Below, one piece after another: positions 32,991 through 45,404 of a stretch of 64,000 nucleotides of DNA. How positions within the stretch are numbered: the first letter of the stretch is position 1; every line of letters begins with the position of its first letter. This stretch comes from Turritopsis dohrnii. Taxonomy: Eukaryota > Cnidaria > Hydrozoa > Anthoathecata > Oceaniidae. The stretch covers positions 620,001 through 684,000 of the forward strand of contig BQMF02000036.1 of NCBI GenBank assembly GCA_027922465.2, given 5' to 3'. A program made the translations under genes and the position numbers. Below the pieces are notes generated by a model. That model saw nothing but the letters and a program-made list of their open reading frames with translations. It did not search any database and was not told where the DNA came from.

Positions 32991-34170
32991 TTCGTTTTTT
33001 GTAGAGTCATTTTCTTTGTTGTTCAGGAGATTGGAGATACTCTGCTCGCAATTGAGTCATTGACGAGATGTTGAACTCGTCTCCATCAATGTTAACTGTA
33101 GAGATCTGCGAAGGCCATAGTTATTTAATATTTTGTTCAGTGTAACAGACTTAACGAAAATAGCGATGCGGAATCTATGCAATATTCATTATGCATTATT
33201 TTGCCAACAAAATAATGACATGCAATGTGCATTTTTTCTCTATAATATACTACAAAGTGGATTTTAGAACAGACATTTTTATAAATATTATATTACACAA
33301 TATTAACGAGATATACCCAATGTATTTACGTGTTTCTTTTCACGTAGAACATCTTCTGGTTTAAGTTGAAGAGTATATCATATAGTCAATACGTTGTCAT
33401 ACTTGTAGAGAATATTTGATACATAATATCCATAATACAAAAAAGAATGATACTTTAGTAACAGCTTTAAACAAAATAACTTTTCCGGAGTGGGATTTGA
33501 TTTCCAGTCCAGTGCGTCTGAATTCGATTGCCAGCCTATCACTTCTCAGATATCATCCAGTCCAAGAGTTCATTATAAAAATTGTGGACCAGATACGAGA
33601 TTTTAGTGACCAGAACGAAAGAGAGGTTAGCTGATGCGAGGCTCCGTCGGGAAAGTCTAATCACGACCGACTTGTTTTTAAGTGAAGTTTCCGACAGACT
33701 ATCTCGAAATTAGGCGAAAGTTTACGGATGACAGAAAATCACGATTTCTGACCCCGATGACACCTCATATAACTGATGCGTTTCCATCTTTCCTGCAAGT
33801 AAGGCAGTAGGATCATCTGTGGTCTTTGAAGAAGATCATAACTCTTCGAAGCTTTTCGTGATATCATGGTTGATTTGAACTTATGTAAAAAAAATTAGAA
33901 CTGTTGGAAACCATACATAAAACTTTAGTTTTGGCCAGGATTTAAGCTCTTTTCTCCAAATCATCAGATAAATTTCTGAAAGCAGCAGAATAGATGGGAT
34001 CTAATGGAATCATCTCTCTTCAGAAAGATACTGTCTGTGGCTTGGTTAGTTCATCCTCCTACATCGTCTGTTGGAATTGACTATTATTCTTCCGTATCAA
34101 ATTCTTTAATTGAGGATTTCTTGCCATGTTTCTTTCTATCTAGCTGGTCTGGTTAACATACTTGCCATTA

Positions 34171-34783
34171 TCAATATTTAAAGTAAAGTCGTAATTTTTG
34201 CCACACTTTATTTCTACACTTGGAAGAATTGGAGCTTGGTGGGCTTCTACAGTCTGCAACAAAGAGAAACTTAGGAAACATTTTATATAGATTGTTATCT
34301 TCATGTTGCTTTATACTTTGGTAGACTTCTAACTTTGCCTTTGTTTTTGGCGACTCAAGTTCTGTTTTTTTTGCTCTAAAAGCTGTTGTAATTCCAGATA
34401 CTTTGAGTTTTTCCAATCTAGTGTTTTCCTATGCCATCTCACTAGCTACACTTCTCAAAGATGTTGTGGACTTGCGGGAACTTGACGAATGTGAAGACTG
34501 CTTTGAAGATTTCAAATTTCTGCTTGACTTGTGATCTACTTCACTAGTCACAACTAGTATCAGGTTCCTCAAGAACTTCAAGAGCTTTTCATTTAACAAC
34601 AAACATCTTTCTATCAATAGAGTTCATATTGTAACAATCCCGTTCATCTGTGCTGTGATGAATGAGCATCTGACACTTAGAATGGCACTTTAGATATTCT
34701 GCATACAATTGTTCCAAGACATCAATATCATCCTGCAACCCTGCTGACCTCTCATCTTCTATTTCCCGATCGAATCTTTGCAT
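34171..34783 (-). pseudogene. BEL/Pao-like N-terminal (gag leader) remnant
   Basis: Three overlapping frames, read in order, give a coiled-coil segment (EDERSAGLQDDIDVLEQLYA ... LIHHSTDERD), a Ser/Lys/Arg-rich low-complexity segment (KSSKQSSHSSSSRKSTTSL), and an Ala/Glu/Lys-rich helix (FRAKKTELESPKTKAKLEVY). That succession is characteristic of the N-terminal region of BEL/Pao elements. Frameshifts separate the pieces. Confidence 0.4.
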
Positions 34784-35270
34784 CTGAATTGTCTCCAGGC
34801 TTTGATTTGTTTCTTACTCAAATAGCCAGCCTTTTCTCTAAGAATTCTTGTCCTGATAGTTTCCGTTCAACTGTCTTTCTGCACGTATGACATAACAGTA
34901 GGTCTACTATACTGTGTGAACAAGCTACTCTGATTTGTGTTTTTACTGTTATAATAATTCTACTGACCCCGAAGTCAATGCTTACATATACATATATTTC
35001 AAAATAACAAAAACTAGTTACAAAATACTAAAATAAAATATAAAACGTACAGAAACAAGTCAAACCATAACAAAACGAATAGAATATATAAATATATAAT
35101 ACTTACTAAAAACACTTCACCTTCACATAAGTGTACGATAACACATTGACAGAATGACACATCACAAACTAAACTCAAACATTTATCCAAAAAGTTCATT
35201 AAAAAAGTCACAATACGTGCAATACATATGGGATACGATACAATATTGAAAACATAAATAAAATAACATA

Positions 35271-36560
35271 AACAAAAGAGCTATACAATTACACACAATT
35301 GTGTGCATGACCAGGCCTGTAAGCTGTCTGGCAAAGTTTTAACTCCAAGCAAAGGCGTGAAATATCTAATTAATCTCGATAAACACCTTAACTGGGAAGT
35401 GCCTACTGCATCAGTTGTTAAACTTTTGTTACACAGTCGTCAACTGAATTTCTTCTCTGAAACCCCAAGTTCTGAATAAGACTGTACTCAAATAAGAAAC
35501 TATATTTTTACAGCAACAATCTATTCTTGATAATGAAAATGTTACAAAAGTTACACACCCTTAATTAAGTTTCAAATGACTCGTTGCTGGATTCTCAGCT
35601 TATTGTGTGCGTTATTTATATTGATACCAGATCAGCAAGGAGCTGCAGATCGTAGCAGTATATATAAACATCAGACTACATTAATCCCAAAAAGTTTGTA
35701 GCGCTGAAAACTTTGGAAAATGTTTTTGCTCCTGATGCGTTTTACAGGCTTTTATTCGCATGAAAACTCTAATAAGGCTGGGGGTTTTTTTTACAAAGTA
35801 GTTTTCTTCATACTTGTAATAAATTGAATGCATCTTTTATTAACATGATACAAAATTTCTAGATACATTAACCCAACCAGTTGTTTACCTTTTTCTCTTC
35901 TAGTTACTATTGCATATGTCCTCGAATGACATTTTCGATTTTTATCTAGGAAAAAAAGTGTTAAAGCTGAAGTATTTTGTCCGAAATGTTTGTCTGAATT
36001 TTTGAAAAATCTGCCCAAAACTTTGTTTGCCGAAACTTTTCAGGATTAATGTAGCTTCAGGAGATCAGTATTAGTTGCTCTATGAAACGAATGAGTGTAA
36101 ATCTATGTGCTTTCGAGTACACCAAACTGTAAATTTTACCACAATGAGCTTCTTTTTCACGAACTTCTAACATAATAAGCCTCTTTGCCGGGAACCTAGA
36201 TTGATTTGTGCATAAAAATCCTATATATACTATTTCAAAATGTAAATATAATATAAATTGTTTTACCCTAGCATATAGGTATTATTGCAATTGTGCATTC
36301 CTGTTTACTGTGATCATTCCTTTGTTTGTTGTTTGTCGTTCATGCGCCAAGCTTCCATTCATTGATGTTGTTCATGCGTATAGTTTGTTTGTTTATTCAT
36401 TGTTTATTTTCATTTCTTTTTCGATCAAGTTGAGCTTCAATTCGTTGATTTCGTTCATGCGTATAGTTCTGAATGTGAATATTTATTGTTGGGCATGGGA
36501 ATAAGGTGGTAAGGTGTGAAAGTTGAGAGAAAAGATGTGCTTCTGCACACTTGGTAGGGC
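35271..36560. other. No gene seen
   Basis: AT-rich sequence without a recognisable exon. The last part abuts the duplicated intron sequence that begins near 36561. Upstream exons of the Death-domain gene might be expected here, but none was found. Confidence 0.35.
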
Positions 36561-36639
36561 CAATGGTGCTTTTCAAGCTTTGTCACAGTGTTCCTACTGT
36601 AATTCTTGGTCCAATGTCACCGCTAACTTCGGTCTTAAT
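36561..36639. repeat. Left flank of the composite insertion: duplicated intron sequence
   Basis: GGTGCTTTTCAAGCTTTGTC ... CTAACTTCGGTCTTAAT matches 57963-58041. The sister copy then continues uninterrupted into sequence that here resumes at 53238. It is therefore the same intron of the upstream repeat unit, cut in two by the 16.6-kb insertion. Confidence 0.85.
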
Positions 36640-37769
36640 CAGTCAGGTACTTCCATCAATTGCGGGATACTTCAATCGCGGTATATAATTTTGAAGTATT
36701 GTTATATCCCGCGATTGCAGAACCCAGAATTCGCAATTGCGGGATACGTTCTGCAATTGCGGGATAATTATGCGAGATGAAAAACGAAAGCCGTCTCTTC
36801 TCCGCGACACTTGATTTCAGTTTCCGTAATGGTATGACGTATGACTCGCAATCGTGAATATTTGTAGATTTTTACTTAGAATTATGATTTTGTGATACAG
36901 AAACGAAGTAATCAAACAGTACATTGTAAGTAATTTGTTTTCTTGTTTTATCTGAATTTCACAAGAAACTATAGACAACATACTTTTTATTGCCGTAAAA
37001 ACATCTCCCCAGAGAAAGTATTTTGTAATTATAGCCTGGAATATACTCGTGGCTGTTGATGCATTGTTTTGTACGTATGTTTAACTTACCTTTTCCGTGG
37101 TTAGGCTAAAGATATGGACCGCCGATACAGTGGATCGTCAACGCTTAAGTTCAAAAGACAATGCAGATGCTTAATGCATAGCCAGTGGAGCGAAAACAAC
37201 ATTGAAAAAGCCGTGAAAATAGACAGTTCAAAACGATTTAAAGTAGCCATACTTGACAAAATGAGAACAAAGAATTTACTATCAAATAGGGCAAATTTTC
37301 TATGTTCTTCTTGCTACAAAACATTTTTAATACGGCAGCAGGGATTTATTGAGGAAAACAACGATAATGACCAAAACAACATTGAAGAACAAATTAATAA
37401 TGATGATACTAATAATCTATCTCAAGACCATTTGTCATCCCTGTTGAAAGAACTAATTGATATTGTCGAAAATTTAACCACAGATGAATTACTTCAAGGA
37501 AGAGAGGAGCTTTGGGAAACATTCACGTTATCTTTAGGAAAAAGACTCAGTCAGAATATATACGAAGATGGACGATGCATTGAAAGTTTTTACAAAAATC
37601 CTGACATTCTAATGAACTTAGACATACAGAAGTTTCTAAGAGAAAGGAACCGTACCAAGTCCAAAAACATTGAAATCGGTCAACGTCAATCGTTTCCGTT
37701 GCTGTCAATACGATACGTTGACCATCAATGTTTTTTATCAATTGGTTATTATATCGATTGAACATCAAT

Positions 37770-38060
37770 AACATGTTTAAAAACAAAATAGAAAAATTAA
37801 CGGTCAATAGGTAGATCTTACTGTCAATTCAAAAATTGATCATCAATAAGGTAGAATTGATCGTCAAGCAAAGATTTAACGATCAGTGCGGTAAAATTGA
37901 CCGTCAATAAGGTAAAATTGATCGTCAACGAAAAAATTGACGATCAGTACGATAAAATTGATCGTCAACGAAAAAATTGACGATCAGTACGATAAAATTG
38001 ATCGTCAACGAAAAAATTGACGATCAGTACGATAAAATTGTTCGTCAAAGAAGAATGTTG
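37770..38060. repeat. Left subterminal GATCGTCAA / TTGACGATCA array
   Basis: At least fifteen copies of TTGACGATC or GATCGTCAA in both orientations. They include three near-exact 40-bp units containing GACGATCAGTACGATAAAAT. Dense short direct and inverted motifs next to the ends are typical of CACTA/EnSpm elements, where they bind the regulatory/transposase proteins. The mirror array is at about 48985-49275. Confidence 0.85.
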
Positions 38061-38215
38061 ACAATCACTGTGCCTTCAGACAAATGTTTAGTTTCACGTT
38101 TCACTTACGTTCCAATTATGTTTTAATGACTTAATGTATATTATTGTTTTGGCCGAGTATCAGAATACACCTTTCCTGAATTCATCTCTATTATGCTATA
38201 TTTTAGCGGAGTTAT

Positions 38216-38420
38216 TCATACGGGCCTTGTCTCTGTGCTTACTGCAAAATTCCCACTGCAGCTTACAAACGAGCAAAATCTATAACTTGATAATAGCCAG
38301 ATAACAAAAGAACACATCGAAAGAAGGAGGCCCGTATGGACATTTAAGCCACGATACAGCATCATATAATAACGAATTCGAGAATCCTGTATAAAGTGAT
38401 TTTCTGTGTTCACGGCGATA
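38216..38420. repeat. Second copy of the 14.8-kb repeat family (left arm)
   Basis: GGGCCTTGTCTCTGTGCTTA ... AGGAGGCCCGTATGGACA ... ACGAATTCGAGAATCC matches 14836-15030. The mirror copy in the right arm is at about 48626-48830. It is probably a MITE that entered the progenitor element before the arms were duplicated. Confidence 0.75.
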
Positions 38421-38799
38421 TTGTGTCTGCTAGAAACTCGTCCGTACGAATTAGATTAAAACAAAACTAGTAAATCGTGGTATTGGTTGAATTTGGCGAA
38501 ATGTGCACCGTAGTAGTTGTTAACTATGTATTTATTTGCCTTTTAGCTTTTACTGAAAGAGGTAGATCCAAGAAAGTAGAACTTATAGCATATCAAGAAA
38601 GACAGAAATGAAAATGGTGCCATCTACATGTCGTGAACAGAGACTAAACGGACAAATATCCGAAGTTTAGACATCGAATAGAAAATAGAATAGGAACGAA
38701 GAAAAGAGACGTTACTCGTTTTAAACATCATTCAAGTCTATGAAGAATTGTGAATAGAAAACCAACATAAAATTTTTGATAAGTTATATATTGAAAATT

Positions 38800-38995
38800 T
38801 TTTTATCATACTCAGCCTCGTTTTCACAATGGTTGACATGGTAACAGAATGTCACGGGAATCATTTCAGTAGTGTGCAATTAATGTAATAAGTAATAGAT
38901 ACTGTTATGATTGAGCACAGAAGATTTGGATGTCATGGTATGAAATATTGAAAACGAGGCAGAATACGATAAAAAATAAATTCAGGAATGATCTA
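38800..38995. mobile_element. ~195-bp MITE (TTTTTTATCAtactcCGCCTCG family), copy 1 of left arm
   Basis: The left end TTTTTTTATCATACTCAGCC and the right end GAGGCAGAATACGATAAAAA are inverted, and the centre includes TGGTAACAGAATGTCACGGG. A second copy is at 39463-39681. Mirror copies in the right arm are at about 48055-48250 and 47365-47585. Confidence 0.7.
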
Positions 38996-39462
38996 TTGTA
39001 TAGTTCAGAAATATTTACATTGGAATATTAACATACTTTTGATAAGTTATATTGTATTGAAAAATTACGAATTGTAGTTCAGAAATATTTACATTGGTGG
39101 ATATCCATGGATGGAATAAATAAATAAATTAAGAATGATTCTTAATTTGCTTATCACAATTTAATAAGGCTGGACTAATATTATTTCGAATCTCGAAAAT
39201 CTGTGATTAGACGTTACTGTTTGAAAATTTGGAAGTTTTCGTGAGTACAGGTTCTTAGATTTATTGCAAAATAATTCATAATTTGCATAATTACAATTTA
39301 ATAACGCTAGATTGGAAGTTTTCATAAGTAAGCTACACGCTTTTAGATTTAGTGTAATACTTAGCCACAGTAATTATTTTTTTGGGAAAATGCTTCTGTT
39401 TTTAATCATCACTGTGTACTGCTGGAAGATAGGATATATAAATAAATAAATAAATACAGTCA

Positions 39463-39681
39463 AATAGACTTTTCCCGAGTTTATTTTTTATCATACTCCG
39501 CCTCGATTTCAATATGGTTAATATGGTAACGGAATGCCAGGGGACTCATCTCAGTAATGTGCAATAAGTGTTATAATTGTGAAAGTGTTAATGATTAAGC
39601 ACAAGAGATTCGGTTGTCATAGTATAGCATATTTTAAACGAGGCGGAGTGTGATAAAAAATAAACTCGAGAAAGGTCTATT
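39463..39681. mobile_element. ~215-bp MITE, copy 2 of left arm
   Basis: The left end TAGACTTTTCCCGAGTTTAT and the right end ATAAACTCGAGAAAGGTCTA are inverted over more than 30 bp, with TATCATACTCCGCCTCG / CGAGGCGGAGTGTGATA inside. It lies between the arm's subterminal repeats and the 3' end of the accessory gene. It is the better-preserved of the two copies. Confidence 0.75.
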
Positions 39682-39683
39682 AC

Positions 39684-41210
39684 TTAAGAAAAATACTTTT
39701 TTTTATATTCGCTGTATAGTTTTGAGATTTCGTCAATGTTTGTGATTTTTATTGACGTTTTGTCAATTCTTTCATAGCATGGTACCGCAAAAATGAATTC
39801 GCTGCATGCTAAAACTTTCTTAACGCGTTCTTTACAAACGCCGCTCTCCTTAATTAGTCGGAGCTCCTCCACTTCAATTTCCCGAACCTCCCCCCTTTGT
39901 AGCTCTTCTTGGACTCTTCCAATTGAGAAAAGCTTGTTCCAAGCAATGGCCACGAGCGATCCTGACTGAACATCAGGTTGGTATATTTCTTCACTTTCTT
40001 TTATACCTTCTTGGGGCAAGTCAATATCGAAATTTATTGCTTCGGCAATTTCAGTTCCATTCCTTTTTTTTGAGTAATTTTTCCTTATGTCTTCGTACGT
40101 TGTTTGTAGAAGTTCTGCTTTCTCCCTGAGAATATGAAATTATTTGCTCAAATTAATTAAGACTAATATGACTATAGTATTAATATACACATCATCAACA
40201 TTAACTTACTTCATTTTCTGGGAACAACGTTTAGTGTTGACATATCTTCTCAATTTTTTGTCGAACTCCTTCAAGTATTTTGTGTTGGAAGGAATGTTGA
40301 GCTTTGAAAGTATCTACATTTCAAAAATATTTAAGGGTAAGTTTAGAGAAGATACCTCTTTAACAAAAATATGAAGAAAATAAATAACTTACAAAGTTAT
40401 TCGCATTACCAATGTTGTACGGGTTGGTTTTGTTTAGCTCTTTATCCAGCAACTGAAATTTTTTCACTGCATGATCAGCCCAATGCTTGAAAAATAAAAA
40501 TTAAACCAATTAACGAACGTAAATGTATAATTCAAATAGTCGAAATTTCATGCGAGGAACTTTAGCAAACATATTTGTGTTACTAACTACAGAAATGATC
40601 GTACAATGTAAAATGGGCGTATTGGCGTACGGGTACTTTTTCGTAGAGATGTTTACTACATTCACGTCTTGAAATTACAGAACAGGAAATAAAACCAAGA
40701 CCTAGTTTCATTTACAAACTAGCAACCCACGTATTCAACAGACCGTAGAATTTCATTTAACATAATAAAGTCAACAGGATAGAATTTACTATTGCGACTA
40801 GAAAACGAGTGTTATTATCAAGAAAAAAGATAGGAAGAATTGCAAAGAAGACAAAGGCAGAAATTGTTTGTAGCAATAGAATGGTATCTCGTAATATGTA
40901 AAAGAATATGAACAAAAATGAAGCAGAGAACAAAACGTTTTCCTACCAAGTACATTCGATGTCCGTAGCTGTTCTTCTTGAAGCATTCCTCTTCCTTTAC
41001 TTGGTTTTCTGTATCTAATTGACAGTCCTTGTGGTTTAACCAAAACTGATACAGTTCTTGATAAGAAGGTTGATATGGTTGAAAAGACTGTTGAAAACAC
41101 TGATCTTGCTGCATTGGGGGGAAGTTTGTTAAATTGCTTGATGAATGTCCAGGCAATGTCGAAAAATTGTCTTCAGTAGAGTGCAAGACTGTTTGTAACC
41201 CTTGCAGCAT
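39684..41210 (-). CDS. CACTA accessory protein, left-arm copy (four exons)
   Basis: Exons 41210-40947, 40485-40393, 40313-40210 and 40125-39684 have GT/AG borders and matching phases (0, 0, 2), giving 300 residues. Exon 1 is Gln/Ser/Pro-rich (PPMQQDQCFQQSFQPYQPSY). Exons 2-3 are helical and basic (VKKFQLLDKELNKTNPYN, KKLRRYVNTKRCSQKMK). Exon 4 has a coiled start, then IQ-free helices, EVEELRLIKESGVCKERV and EFIFAVPCYERIDKT. I do not recognise a family. By position it could be the second, DNA-binding protein that CACTA elements often encode beside the transposase. It reads away from the transposase. It is nearly identical to 45841-47365, with one Q/P change in exon 4. Confidence 0.75.
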
Positions 41211-41334
41211 TTTTTATCAAGCAATAGACAGAAACTTTCAGAAGAAAAACCCAGTAAACCGCTAGTTTTGCTGATAAAATCGAACTGTTTTTAGTTTTAG
41301 TTTCGAACATTTGGAATATGCCATGGAATATTAT

Positions 41335-41700
41335 TATTGACCATCAATCGAAAAAATTGATCGTCAATTTTTTTTAATTAATCGTCAATTCAAAATATTT
41401 ACCGTCAATTTAAAGTTCGAAACATTAACAGTTTAAAGTCACGTTTCAATTTTTATTCCATGATTGCTTAGAGGACATCAATCGAAAAAATTGATCGTCT
41501 ATTTTTTTTAATTAATCGTCAATTCAAAATATTTACCGTCAATTTTAAAGTTCGAAACATTAACAGTTTAAAGTCACGCTTCAATTTTCATTCCATGATT
41601 GTTTGGACATCAATCGAAAAAATTGATCGTCTATTTTAAGAATTAACCGTAGATTCAAAATATTGACTCTCAATTTTAAAGTTCGAAACATTAAAAGGTT
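41335..41700. repeat. Internal ATTGATCGTCAATTTTT array between divergent genes
   Basis: Three ~120-bp repeats, each with GACATCAATCGAAAAAATTG, ATCGTCAATTC and AAAGTTCGAAACATTAACAG. They use the same GATCGTCAA motif as the terminal arrays. They lie between the accessory gene start (41210) and the transposase start (about 42169). They may be a shared operator, so that one protein binds both the ends and the bidirectional promoter, or an old internalised end. Mirror copy: about 45420-45735, with its third unit split to about 43685-43774 by an insertion. Confidence 0.75.
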
Positions 41701-42168
41701 TAAGTTACTTTTCCCGTTATAGTTTATGATTGTTTTGATGAAAACATAAATAGTTTTTTCTGCGAGCGCAACTCATCTTTTATTACTCCTCAGTCCGTTA
41801 TGAATTCTTTAATTTCTGTTAAGCAAGGTAAGGTTCTTGATCTTGAACATAGATTTTTTTTTATTTCTTTTTTGATTATGAAATTGACTTATCGTTTAGT
41901 ATAAGTAAAAGATCAGTTTTTAAGTAGAAACGTTCGTGAATGATAGAAATAAGGACTCTTTCTTTCTCCAGACAGTATTCATAAGAATGCGAAATATAGA
42001 TATGTACTCAATTCATAAACAAATCGATCGAATTTATGGGTAAAGAGTTGATAGAATTCCATTGTCGGAAACGTTTGTAAACGTAAAGTATAGATCAAAA
42101 TTGTAGGAGAATTTCTTGACGTCACAATAATTCAACCAAAATACAGTGTACTTTATAACGTGTGTGAT

Positions 42169-42969
42169 ATGTTATCGGCTTTAGGTGTCAGATGCTATTG
42201 TCAGACATATGGATGTCGTGGCTCTTTGAAAAGCGATGCCACAGTGAAAAGACACGCAAAGGCCGATTTTGAAAAAATGAAAATGTCCTCTGAAGCTGTT
42301 TCCGACGTTCAAAGCTTGCGTATCGAAAATATTCCGTTTTTTCCGGTACTGTACGAAGATCCATCCCTGAAAACCCCTCTCTATGGTGGTGCATCGATAT
42401 CTGTACTAGACCATGTGTTCCTAGAAATGCGCAAGTTTGTTTCCCACCCTAATCAAACGAAAGTGTCGGTAACAGAAAACTTGAAGTATGATAAGTATTT
42501 CAAGCTACCGAGACCCAATCAGTCATGCTCGTCCTTCGAAGAAGCTAGGAACCTGATTAAACATATGCTCGTCCCACTCGAAAGATATGATGTGTGTGAA
42601 AATGATTGTATAGTGTATAGGAAAGAGGACAAAAAATTGTATGAATGCCCAAAATGTAACTCTCCTCGCTTCTTAGGCAGGAAAGCGAAAAAGGTTTTCA
42701 AATACTTTCCAATAGGACCAAGAATTGCGAGGATTTATCAAGATGAAAATCTTGTTAAAATACTTCATGCCCACAGTACTCGGCAAAACGATGGTTACAT
42801 TAGAGACATATGGGACACTGAGCGATGGAAAAAAGACTGGTTCGGCGAAGATGGAATAATGAAAGGAGATAAGAATGGCATTGTCCTCAATTTTTGCAGT
42901 GATGGAGTGAATCCATTTAAGACAATGCACTTAGTTTATTCGATGTGGCCGCTAATGCTGTTTGATTAG
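42169..42969 (+). pseudogene. CACTA (TNP2-type) transposase, truncated
   Basis: The frame extends from about 42160 (GTG) with the first ATG at 42169. RCYCQTYGCRGSLKSDATVK is a Cys-rich start. YDVCENDCIVYRKEDKKLYE followed by CPKCNSPRF, then VFKYFPIGPRIARIYQ, NDGYIRDIWDTERWKKD and VLNFCSDGVNPFKTMHLVYS with MWPLML are the diagnostic order of TNP2/Transposase_21 proteins (VCPNDCILYR, CPKC, YFPIIPRL, SDGFNPF, YS.WP). The final Asp and stop (GATTAG) come from the inverted arm, so the protein ends exactly at the spacer-arm junction, well before the family's usual end. A missing 5' exon is possible. It is not functional as it stands. Confidence 0.85.
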
Positions 42970-43258
42970 GGTGGGAAACAAACTTGCGCATTTCTAGGAA
43001 CACATGGTCTAGTACAGATATCGATGCACCACCATAGAGAGGGGTTTTCAGGGATGGATCTTCGTACAGTACCGGAAAAAACGGAATATTTTCGATACGC
43101 AAGCTTTGAACGTCGGAAACAGCTTCAGAGGACATTTTCATTTTTTCAAAATCGGCCTTTGCGTGTCTTTTCACTGTGGCATCGCTTTTCAAAGAGCCAC
43201 GACATCCATATGTCTGACAATAGCATCTGACACCTAAAGCCGATAACATATCACACAC
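42963..43258 (-). pseudogene. Mirror copy of the transposase 5' end (right arm)
   Basis: The first ~96 codons of the same transposase repeat exactly on the minus strand (MLSALGVRCYCQTYGCRGSL through EMRKFVSHPNQ). The frame then runs into the spacer in the opposite orientation and stops. It marks the inner border of the right arm. Confidence 0.85.
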
Positions 43259-43774
43259 GTTATAAAGTACACTGTATTTTGGTTGAATTATTGTGACGTC
43301 AAGAAATTCTCCTACAATTTTGATCTATACTTTACGTTTACAAACGTTTCCGACAATGGAATTCTATCAACTCTTTACCCATAAATTCGATCGATTTGTT
43401 TATGAATTGAGTACATATCTATATTTCGCATTCTTATGAATACTGTCTGGAGAAAGAAAGAGTCCTTATTTCTATCATTCACGAACGTTTCTACTTAAAA
43501 ACTGATCTTTTACTTATACTAAACGATAAGTCAATTTCATAATCAAAAAAGAAATAAAAAAAAATCTATGTTCAAGATCAAGAACCTTACCTTGCTTAAC
43601 AGAAATTAAAGAATTCATAACGGACTGAGGAGTAATAAAAGATGAGTTGCGCTCGCAGAAAAAACTATTTATGTTTTCATCAAAACAATCATAAACTATA
43701 ACGGGAAAAGTAACTTAAACCTTTTAATGTTTCGAACTTTAAAATTGAGAGTCAATATTTTGAATCTACGGTTA

Positions 43775-45404
43775 GGGATCGTCTCCAAATTATAAGCGAT
43801 ATAATAAGCGTTTATTAGCGAATTTACGCTAGCGATTTTCGGAAAAAGCGCTTAATGAATCGCTTACTTTAATATTTAAGCGATTTGTACAAACTATCAA
43901 ACAAATTTTCAATCATTTAAATCGTTTATTTTTCGCTTATAATTCGCTTATCATCGGCAAAAATCGATAAAAATCCACTAAACTTAATCACTTAAGCACT
44001 TAATCGCTTTTCCACTTCACATGAATCGCTTTTTCGCTTCATATGAATCGCTCACATGAATCACTTTTCCGCTTCACTCGAATTGCTTGTTTGATTCTAT
44101 ATCGCTCACAAGTGTTGATTAAAATTCTGATAAACATTCCCCCAAGGAATATACCAAAATATCGATCGAACAGCTCAAAAAAGAATTGTAAGGGACGGTT
44201 CCTATTGGTAGTAGCTTTAAAACAAACTTTTTCTTTCTTTTTTCTTAAACTGAATGTGAACCAGTTCATTTCCCATAACAGCGATAGAACAACTTAAACA
44301 AAAAAGAATTATAGCAGACGGTTTCTATTTGTAGCAACCTGAGAACAAACTGTTGTTTCTTTTATCTCTAACTGAATAAGAACCAGGTAATCAGTTCATT
44401 ATTAAACACTCACACGTGCTACCTGTAATTATACATCCGTCACATTGAGTTTTCAAAATAATGCTGAAGTCGCGATAACAACATCTTTTGAGAGTGTAGA
44501 CATATCAATAAAAAAATTTAAATTTAAATTTAAATCATATTTTAAAGGGAGCTGGAAACTAAGATGCTTTTTAATTTCATTGAATAACACGAAAACGAGT
44601 CCTACTGGTACCACTTATGTTTTCATATTCTTTCGTTAGGTGAACAAATGAATTCGTATGACGAAGGAAATTTCAAAATTACCTTAGCAACGGTGGTCGT
44701 TCTCCCTAGCAACAGCAAAGAATCACTAAATATGCCTAAGTAAATTTGTTGTCAATTTAGCACCAGGCGCCATGCATGCAGACGGATTATAGTCTTCGCA
44801 ATTTTGAATGCCTAACGTGTGTATGTTTATAAATCAGCGAGTTTAATAACAAAAAAACTTTAGAAACTTTCGCAACGGTTTTTAGTTTTTATTTACATTT
44901 TCTTTTCGAAAAATATTTTCAGTAAGCGTGAGCATCGCGAGCAAAATCTGAAACGTTTCGTGTTTGAGTGGTGAAAACATTGGCTTGGGTGATGTTATAA
45001 TTTAGCTTTCTTGTCCACCGATAGACCCAATCATGATAAGATTTTCAAAAAGCGGAAAAAACCTTGTTGTAATACGTCGGTAAAATGAAAACAAAATACT
45101 AGGCAAATTCAAAGAAGCTATAATCTTTTTGCCGATTGAATCTGAAACATCTGAAAAATAAGAGAAACAAGAGAAATACATGCATGTAAACAAAATATTT
45201 CCAAACAAAGTATTTTTCAAACATCAATTCGCTTAAAATCGCTTACGCAAATCGATTAACATTCGCTTATAGGAAAATTGGTTAAATTTAATCGCTTATA
45301 TTCTAACGATTTGATTCACATTATATTCGTTTACAATCGCTAAACAAAAAAATCATAAGCGATAAAATTAAGCGAATTTTAATCGATATTTTGGAGACGA
45401 TCCC
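43775..45404. mobile_element. 1630-bp non-autonomous insertion in the right arm, TTA duplication
   Basis: Ends are GGGATCGTCTCCAAATTATA and TATTTTGGAGACGATCCC, flanked by TTA (43772-43774 and 45405-45407). The left arm shows the single-TTA empty site at the matching position (GAATTAACCGTAGATTC near 41640-41655). Subterminal regions carry many AATCGCTTA / TAAGCGATT words. The interior includes a repeat shared with 31865-32090 (44540-44760) and one shared with 55615-55770 (44275-44430). It has no transposase. A 3-bp TWA target suits PIF/Harbinger. Confidence 0.85.

Larger units (their letters stand above)
32615..35270 (-). mobile_element. Decayed BEL/Pao-like LTR retrotransposon
   Basis: On the minus strand, a repeat at 35270-34948 (GTATCGTATCCCATATGTAT ... 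GGGGTCAGTAGAATTATTAT) matches a shorter repeat at 32712-32619 (GTATCGTATCTCTTATTTAT ... GGGTCAGTAGAATTATAAT). I read these as the LTRs. Just inside the first are frame-broken pieces of a BEL-type leader (34783-34171) and just before the second a pol C-terminal remnant (about 32990-32725). Most of pol is deleted. No intact frame remains. The assignment rests on composition and order rather than on catalytic motifs. Confidence 0.4.

Noticed and set aside
36523..36780. Plus-strand frame spanning the left end of the outer transposon
   Set aside because: It crosses the insertion boundary from intron into the inverted end, so it cannot be an ancestral coding frame.
37660..38050. CRISPR-like regular repeats (40-bp units)
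   Set aside because: Eukaryotic context, units contiguous without unique spacers, and mirrored in the other arm; they are transposon subterminal repeats.
42188..42930. Antisense frames across the transposase region
   Set aside because: Shadows of the transposase frame on the other strand, duplicated only because the arms are inverted.
44039..44297. Overlapping 76- and 84-codon frames in both strands
   Set aside because: Fall in the AATCGCTTA-repeat zone of a non-autonomous element; no independent support.
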